Positions 59,352 to 64,000 of a stretch of DNA of 64,000 bases are shown in pieces. The position numbers and the translations under genes are program-made. The notes under the pieces were generated by a model. That model was not told where the DNA came from and did not search any database. It saw only the letters and a program-made list of their open reading frames with translations. Each line of letters opens with the position of its first letter. Position 1 is the stretch's first letter. The stretch comes from Faecalibacterium sp. UBA1819 (GTDB lineage: Bacteria; Bacillota; Clostridia; Oscillospirales; Ruminococcaceae). The stretch spans positions 37,632-101,631 of the forward strand of contig DCEX01000029.1 in the NCBI GenBank assembly GCA_002315015.1, written 5' to 3'.

Positions 59352-61706
59352 TTAGGCGTTCTGTTGCAGATACTCCTCAAAGCACAAGCCGCTTGCATTG
59401 ATTTTCTGCGCTTGGTCGGTTCCGACATAGCGATAGTGCCAAGGCTCATAGGTGAAGCCTGTCACCGACTCTTTATCCTTCGGATAGCGCAGAATGAAGC
59501 CATAGGTGGCAGCATTCTCTTTCAGCCAAGTAAAGGCCGGCGTTGCCTCAAAAGCAGCCGCGTCGTAGTTGGACGCACTGCTGGTTTGAATATCCGCCGA
59601 AAGGCCCAAGTTATGCTCGGAAGCGCCCGGCGGGCAATCGCTGGTGCCGTTGCCGTTATTATAAGCAGCTTTTTGTTTTGCATAGCTGCGGTAACCGGCC
59701 GTGAGCTTCAAGTTGATACCGGCGCTGGAAGCAGCGTCCAGCATTTGCTGAAGCGGATCTGCAATGCGGCTGTCAACCTGTACGCCGCCCACCGTAGTCA
59801 GCTCCGGCGGTGCAAACGATTCCTCCAGAACGTTCTGACGGTTGACGAGCTGCATATACCACTCATCGCGGGGAATTGCCTCTACCGGAGCGGCAGAAGA
59901 CGATGTCGGCAGTGACTGCGAGACAGGTGTGCTCGTTGCCGGGACAGAGGTTGCTGTACCGGAGGACGAAAGAGCCCCGCTTGCAGGGGAAGACGAGGTG
60001 CTGGCCGGGGTAGAATCGCCGCTGAAGAAAATGAAGTAAGCGGCAATTAAAATCACCAGCAAAGCAGCCGCCAAACCGACAAAGATCAGCATTTTGCGGT
60101 TTCCTTCATTGGATGCACCCGGATAATCCTTTTCTCTCTGGACACTATCATTGGCAAACGGGTCATCCTGCAAGTCGTCTGCATAAAAATCGTCGGTCGA
60201 TTGATTGGCGCTTACCGGCGGACGTTCAACCGTCTCCGTGGGATCGCTGCTGAACAAGTTAGCCGGATCATTGGTCAAATCCTCGCCAATGCCGTCCCCA
60301 AAGGTTGCCGCAATACCGGATGCAAAATCCTTCATTTTATCCGGGTCTTTTTTCACCGGAGTCGGCTCGCTGACCGGTTGGGCAGGCGCAGGAGAAACAT
60401 CTTCCGAGAACAAAGCGCCAAAACCTTCCATCGGGTCGGAATGAACCTGGCCGACAGGCGGCAAATCATCAAAATCAGAAAGCAGCGGAATCTCGGTTGT
60501 CACGGACGAAACCGCGGGTTTCTCCGGCTGAACCGGGGGCTGCTCATTCACAGCAGGTGCGGGTGCAGCCGGTGTGATGGGAGCAGCGGGCGCAGCAGCA
60601 GGCTCGGGCTTTGCGGCCGGAGCGGGAGCTGCGGGTTCGGGTGCAGGCTGCACGGGCTGCTGACTCTTTTTCGGGGCGGGCGTAAACACCTTCGTGGTGG
60701 CCGTCTCGTCATAGACCGGCGGCGTCAAGCCCTTCTCGGTCATTGCCGTCTCCAGCAAGGGCATCCAAGCAGGTTTTTCCCCTTGAATCACCGTTTGAAC
60801 CGGAGGCTTGGAGGAACGAATCGGCTCGACATCCTGTGCCGGTGCAGCCGTGGCTACCGGCGGAATAGAGGATGTGGTGCGCTCCAAAACCGCCTGCGCG
60901 GCAGCCGCCTGCGCAGCGGCACGCGCAGCCGCCTCTTTTTCCTTTTCCTCCAAAATATTCACATGCCAGTTAATCGGCTTTGCCTTGCTTACTCGGCGCG
61001 GTTCCTCTTTCGGGAACATCGACTCCGTTTCGGGTTCCGTCTCTGTTGTTTGAGCTTCTTCCTGCGCAAAAACCGGTACGCTTGCCGCATCGGCAGCCGG
61101 CGTATGCTCAGGCGCAGACGCCGTTTGCGGCTGTGCCGCAGGTGCTGCGGGCGCGGGCTGCGGCTGCACTTGCACAGGCATTTCCTGTACAGGAGTCACA
61201 GAGGGCACCGGCTGTGCGGCCATCACCTGGGGCTGAACCGGAGCAGCGGGCTGTGCCGCAGGCGCGGCAACAAGCTGAGGCTGAATCACCGGCGCTGTGG
61301 GCGCAGCAGGCTGAGCCTGCACCATTCCCGGCAAAATCACATCTGGAATGGCAGGCTCCTCTTGCACCGGAGCAGCGGCGGGAGGCGGCATGATTACGTC
61401 CTCCTCCTCTTCCTCAGCAGAGAACAGGTTTTCAAAAATTGCTCTGCCTGTTTGATTGGCTTTTGATTCCTCTTGAGGAGCAGGCACCGCAGCAGCTGCT
61501 GTCGGCTGCTGCACCGCGCCGGGAACAGCAGACGGGACATTCCCCGTCAACTGAGCCGCACCACCGGCAGCGGCAGGCTCCTCAAATAAGTCCAGTTTTT
61601 GCATCCCTGCAAAAGCATCGTCCCATTGCGGGGAAGATGCGGAGGAATCCTCTTGAGCCGCCTTCGCATCGTCCGGCTGGCCTGAAAAGAAATCCATCTT
61701 GGGCAC
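59352..61706 (-). CDS. Large M15B D,D-carboxypeptidase with ~530-residue disordered cytoplasmic arm
   Basis: 784 residues. Residues 1-~530 are low-complexity Pro/Ala/Gln/Val/Glu sequence with scattered hydrophobic islands (for instance DAFAGMQKLDLFEE near the N terminus and short repeats of a DLFSSD type). One membrane helix follows at about 537-560 (KMLIFVGLAAALLVILIAAYF). The outer Ser/Thr-rich linker leads to an M15B domain with AGYRSYAKQKAAYNN, GASEHNLGLSADI and EPWHYRYVG as zinc and catalytic motifs. GTG 61706 follows AAAGGCGGTG; ATG 61697 is an alternative. The architecture repeats that of the 432-residue protein at 45977. Confidence 0.88.
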   Translation of the reverse strand: MPKMDFFSGQPDDAKAAQEDSSASSPQWDDAFAGMQKLDLFEEPAAAGGAAQLTGNVPSAVPGAVQQPTAAAAVPAPQEESKANQTGRAIFENLFSAEEEEEDVIMPPPAAAPVQEEPAIPDVILPGMVQAQPAAPTAPVIQPQLVAAPAAQPAAPVQPQVMAAQPVPSVTPVQEMPVQVQPQPAPAAPAAQPQTASAPEHTPAADAASVPVFAQEEAQTTETEPETESMFPKEEPRRVSKAKPINWHVNILEEKEKEAAARAAAQAAAAQAVLERTTSSIPPVATAAPAQDVEPIRSSKPPVQTVIQGEKPAWMPLLETAMTEKGLTPPVYDETATTKVFTPAPKKSQQPVQPAPEPAAPAPAAKPEPAAAPAAPITPAAPAPAVNEQPPVQPEKPAVSSVTTEIPLLSDFDDLPPVGQVHSDPMEGFGALFSEDVSPAPAQPVSEPTPVKKDPDKMKDFASGIAATFGDGIGEDLTNDPANLFSSDPTETVERPPVSANQSTDDFYADDLQDDPFANDSVQREKDYPGASNEGNRKMLIFVGLAAALLVILIAAYFIFFSGDSTPASTSSSPASGALSSSGTATSVPATSTPVSQSLPTSSSAAPVEAIPRDEWYMQLVNRQNVLEESFAPPELTTVGGVQVDSRIADPLQQMLDAASSAGINLKLTAGYRSYAKQKAAYNNGNGTSDCPPGASEHNLGLSADIQTSSASNYDAAAFEATPAFTWLKENAATYGFILRYPKDKESVTGFTYEPWHYRYVGTDQAQKINASGLCFEEYLQQNA

Positions 61707-61780
61707 AAAAAACACCGCCTTTTATCAAAATTCAATAAACTGTCTGAATTGACATACTATCTCACAATAGTTTCTTATCT

Positions 61781-61809
61781 ATAATACCGCAATTGGCCGT
61801 TTTCCGCAA
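61781..61809 (-). promoter_or_regulatory. Predicted sigma-70 promoter of the large M15B gene
   Basis: Minus-strand TTGCGG (61804-61809), 17-bp spacer, TATTAT (61781-61786). Confidence 0.5.
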
Positions 61810-61932
61810 GTATTTTGAAAGATTTTCTTTTTAAAAAATTGAAAACCAACGGAAAAAAACTTGCTTTCAGCGCCTTCTTTCGGCCAAGTTTTCTTGTTTG
61901 AAAGACGAATTTAAAAAATTTCGTGAAAACGC

Positions 61933-61961
61933 TTGCATCTAACCGGCAAAAGGTGTACACT
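61933..61961 (+). promoter_or_regulatory. Predicted sigma-70 promoter of htpG
   Basis: TTGCAT (61933-61938), 17-bp spacer, TACACT (61956-61961), directly followed by the CIRCE element. Confidence 0.75.
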
Positions 61962-61964
61962 AAA

Positions 61965-61991
61965 TTAGCACTCTTATGTTTTGAGTGCTAA
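61965..61991 (+). promoter_or_regulatory. CIRCE operator (HrcA binding site)
   Basis: TTAGCACTC (61965-61973), a 9-base spacer, GAGTGCTAA (61983-61991): a perfect CIRCE inverted repeat. It overlaps the expected transcription start, so HrcA binding would repress htpG. Confidence 0.97.
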
Positions 61992-62016
61992 AACATGCCA
62001 TCGGGAGGCTATTGCT

Positions 62017-63927
62017 ATGGCGACAAAAGAATTTAAAGCCGAGTCCAAACGGCTGCTTGATTTAATGATTCATTCCATTTATACGCACAAGGAAATTTTT
62101 CTGCGCGAGCTTATCAGCAACGCCAGCGACGCAGTGGACAAGCTGTATTTCCGCAGCTTGACAGACGATTCCGTCGCGCTGAAAAAAGACGACTTCTGCA
62201 TTCGCCTTTCCATCGACCGCGACGCGCGCACACTGACCATCTCCGACAACGGCATTGGTATGTCGAAAGAGGATTTGGAGGAAAATCTGGGCACGATTGC
62301 CAAAAGCGGAAGCTTTGAATTTAAGAAAGAGCACGAGAAAACCGAGGATGTGGATGTCATCGGCCAATTTGGCGTGGGCTTCTACTCGGCGTTTATGGTA
62401 GCGTCTAAAGTAACCGTCATCAGCCGTGCGTTCGGCACACAGGAAGCCTGGTGCTGGGAGTCCGAGGGTGCTGACGGCTACACCATCACCCCCTGTGAGA
62501 AAGCTGTTGCCGGAACCGATATCATCCTTGTCATCAAGCCGGATACCGAGGAGGAGCACTACGACGAATTCTTGGACGAAAACCGCCTTGCCGGCATCGT
62601 GAAGAAATACTCCGATTATATCCGCTACCCCATCCGTATGCTGCGTGAAAAACGCCGTCCCATTGAGGGAACCGACAAGGACGAGCAGGGCAATTACAAA
62701 ATGCCGGAATACGAAACCTACACCGAGGACGAAACGCTCAACAGCATGGTTCCGCTTTGGAAACGCGCCAAAGGCGACGTAACCGAGGAAGAAGAATCGG
62801 CGTTCTATCAGGAAAAATTCGGTGATTGGAACAAACCCGCCAAGGTGATTCGCTCGAAAACAGAAGGCACAGCCACCTATACCGCTATGCTGTTCATTCC
62901 TTCGCGCGCGCCGTTCAACTACTATACCAAAGAATATGAAAAGGGCCTTCAGCTTTATGCCAGCGGCGTGCTGATTATGGACAAATGCGCCGATTTGCTG
63001 CCGGATTATTTCAGCTTTGTGCGCGGTTTGGTGGACAGCCAAGACTTGTCGCTGAACATCAGCCGTGAAATGCTCCAGCACGACCATCAGCTGCGCTTGA
63101 TTCGCACTACACTGGAGCGCAAAATCAAAAACGAGCTGTCCAGCTGGCTGAAAAGCGACCGTGCCGCTTACGAAGAATTTTTCAAAAACTTCGGCTTGCA
63201 GCTGAAAGTGGGCTGCTATGAAGCTTACGGCGCAAACAAAGAACACTTGCAGGATTTGCTTTTGTTCTACAGCGCTAAAAAAGAAGGTATGGTCACACTG
63301 CGCGAGTATGTGGACGCCATGCCGGAAGACCAGAAATACATCTACTATGCTGCCGGCGAAAGCACCGAAAAGCTGGCAAAGCTTCCCGCAGCCGAGCGCG
63401 TGCTGGAGAAGGGCTTCGACATTTTGTATCTCACGCAGGATGTGGATGAATTTGCATTGCAAATGATTCGTGAGTACGACAAAAAGGAGTTCCGCAATAT
63501 TTCCGGCGACGATTTGGGCTTGGAAACCGAAGCGGAAAAAGAGGAAATCGAAGCAGCGAACGAGGCCCACAAAGAGCTGTTTGGCGCAATGAAAGAAGCG
63601 CTGGGCGACAAAGTGGCCGAAGTTAAGCTGTCTCAGCGTTTGAAAAGCCATCCCGTGTGCCTTTCCACCAGCGGCGCTTTGTCCATTGAAATGGAAAAAG
63701 TGTTAAACAACATGCCCACCGGCGAAAAAGTTTCCAGCCGCAAGATTTTGGAAATCAACAAAGATCATCCTGTGTTTGCCGCTTTGGAAAAAGTGTTTGA
63801 ACAAAAGGATCAGGAGAAGTTGTCTGCATACGCCAACCTGCTGTATGCACAGGCACTTCTCATTGAAGGTCTGCCCTTGGAGGACCCCGTTGCTTACGCA
63901 AACGAAGTGTGTGCTCTGATGCAGTAA
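62017..63927 (+). CDS. htpG: Hsp90-type chaperone HtpG
   Basis: 636 residues. GHKL ATPase motifs ELISNASDAVDKL, DNGIGMSKEDL and GQFGVGFYSAFMV lie at about 30-125; the middle domain with the catalytic arginine (LSLNISREMLQ) and the C-terminal dimerisation domain are complete. It folds and stabilises client proteins under stress. ATG 62017 follows GGGAGG; the frame extends 12 codons over the operator region and is not homologous. It is controlled by CIRCE/HrcA, unlike htpG of Bacillus subtilis, which lacks that operator. Confidence 0.97.
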   Translation: MATKEFKAESKRLLDLMIHSIYTHKEIFLRELISNASDAVDKLYFRSLTDDSVALKKDDFCIRLSIDRDARTLTISDNGIGMSKEDLEENLGTIAKSGSFEFKKEHEKTEDVDVIGQFGVGFYSAFMVASKVTVISRAFGTQEAWCWESEGADGYTITPCEKAVAGTDIILVIKPDTEEEHYDEFLDENRLAGIVKKYSDYIRYPIRMLREKRRPIEGTDKDEQGNYKMPEYETYTEDETLNSMVPLWKRAKGDVTEEEESAFYQEKFGDWNKPAKVIRSKTEGTATYTAMLFIPSRAPFNYYTKEYEKGLQLYASGVLIMDKCADLLPDYFSFVRGLVDSQDLSLNISREMLQHDHQLRLIRTTLERKIKNELSSWLKSDRAAYEEFFKNFGLQLKVGCYEAYGANKEHLQDLLLFYSAKKEGMVTLREYVDAMPEDQKYIYYAAGESTEKLAKLPAAERVLEKGFDILYLTQDVDEFALQMIREYDKKEFRNISGDDLGLETEAEKEEIEAANEAHKELFGAMKEALGDKVAEVKLSQRLKSHPVCLSTSGALSIEMEKVLNNMPTGEKVSSRKILEINKDHPVFAALEKVFEQKDQEKLSAYANLLYAQALLIEGLPLEDPVAYANEVCALMQ

Positions 63928-63944
63928 TCAAAGCACCCTGATAA

Positions 63945-63981
63945 AAAAGCCTTTCGTGTCGATGAAACACGAAAGGCTTTT
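63945..63981 (+). terminator. Rho-independent terminator of htpG
   Basis: AAAAGCCTTTCGTGT pairs with ACACGAAAGGCTTTT around a seven-base loop. Confidence 0.9.
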
Positions 63982-64000
63982 CAGTTTGTCGAAAAAGCTT

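Noticed and set aside
60201..61466. 421-codon plus-strand frame, Arg/Gly/Cys-rich
   Set aside because: It is antisense to the low-complexity Pro/Ala/Gln arm of the M15B protein; composition mirrors that repeat.
62062..63651. 529-codon minus-strand frame opposite htpG
   Set aside because: Shadow of a highly biased coding strand; Phe/His/Gln-rich and without a ribosome binding site.
1..64000. CRISPR arrays, insertion sequences, integrases or prophage genes
   Set aside because: No regularly spaced repeats, transposase, integrase or phage structural motifs were found in any frame.

Overview
The window reads as chromosomal DNA from a low-to-middle GC Firmicute of the Clostridia, most likely the order Oscillospirales (Ruminococcaceae/Oscillospiraceae). 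The support is family-level: an ECF transporter module, IreB, YebC, Mini-RNase III, DnaD/DnaC-type primosome proteins, a CIRCE operator, PASTA and zinc-ribbon signalling proteins, a YfmF/YfmH pair, AGGAGG-type ribosome binding sites and rho-independent terminators throughout. No phage, insertion sequence, CRISPR array or rRNA operon is visible. Nearly the whole window is dense housekeeping sequence, with a few accessory islands.

Layout. 1-10.4 kb (mostly minus strand): CvpA, a DUF5711-like membrane protein, truA, the ecfT-ecfA2-ecfA1 vitamin/metal uptake module, an RlmI-like methyltransferase, glmM and ruvCAB. 10.4-17.3 kb: an alanine/glycine symporter, an HD hydrolase with a CmpB-type membrane protein, the Mrp Fe-S ATPase, lrgAB, tRNA-Leu(GAG), an NTF2-like protein and YbjQ. 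17.4-17.9 kb: no protein gene, but a perfect sigma-70 promoter, a run of small hairpins and a perfect terminator palindrome, read here as a free-standing structured RNA. 18.1-27.0 kb: a polyamine operon in which arginine decarboxylase, agmatinase, SAM decarboxylase and spermidine synthase sit beside carboxy(nor)spermidine dehydrogenase, carboxynorspermidine decarboxylase and a dedicated aspartokinase, so two chemically different aminopropyl routes lie together.

27.0-41.3 kb: rpsF-ssb-rpsR, galU, a RING/zinc-ribbon membrane protein, prfB without the usual frameshift, the dnaD-dnaC pair, IreB convergent with a PASTA protein whose kinase core has lost its catalytic residues, yebC, an RsmF-like methyltransferase, a tiny Ser/Thr/Asn-rich protein, mrnC-obgE and rplU-rpmA behind an L21-leader-like 5' UTR. 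41.3-51.5 kb: folD, lgt with a long charged tail, the YfmH/YfmF pair, a VanY-like D,D-carboxypeptidase and an ACT-hom-thrB-lysC threonine/aspartate operon. 51.8-64 kb: a class A PBP that appears to start at a non-canonical codon, a VOC protein, an FkbH-ACP-MaoC-SDR-acetyltransferase cluster that looks like an acyl-ACP tailoring pathway, a 784-residue type II membrane D,D-carboxypeptidase with a huge disordered cytoplasmic arm, and htpG under a perfect CIRCE operator.

The parts most worth following up are the structured RNA at 17.5 kb, the FkbH/ACP cluster, the dual polyamine operon, the PASTA pseudokinase with IreB, and the non-ATG start of the PBP gene. All identifications come from reading motifs; no database search was run.
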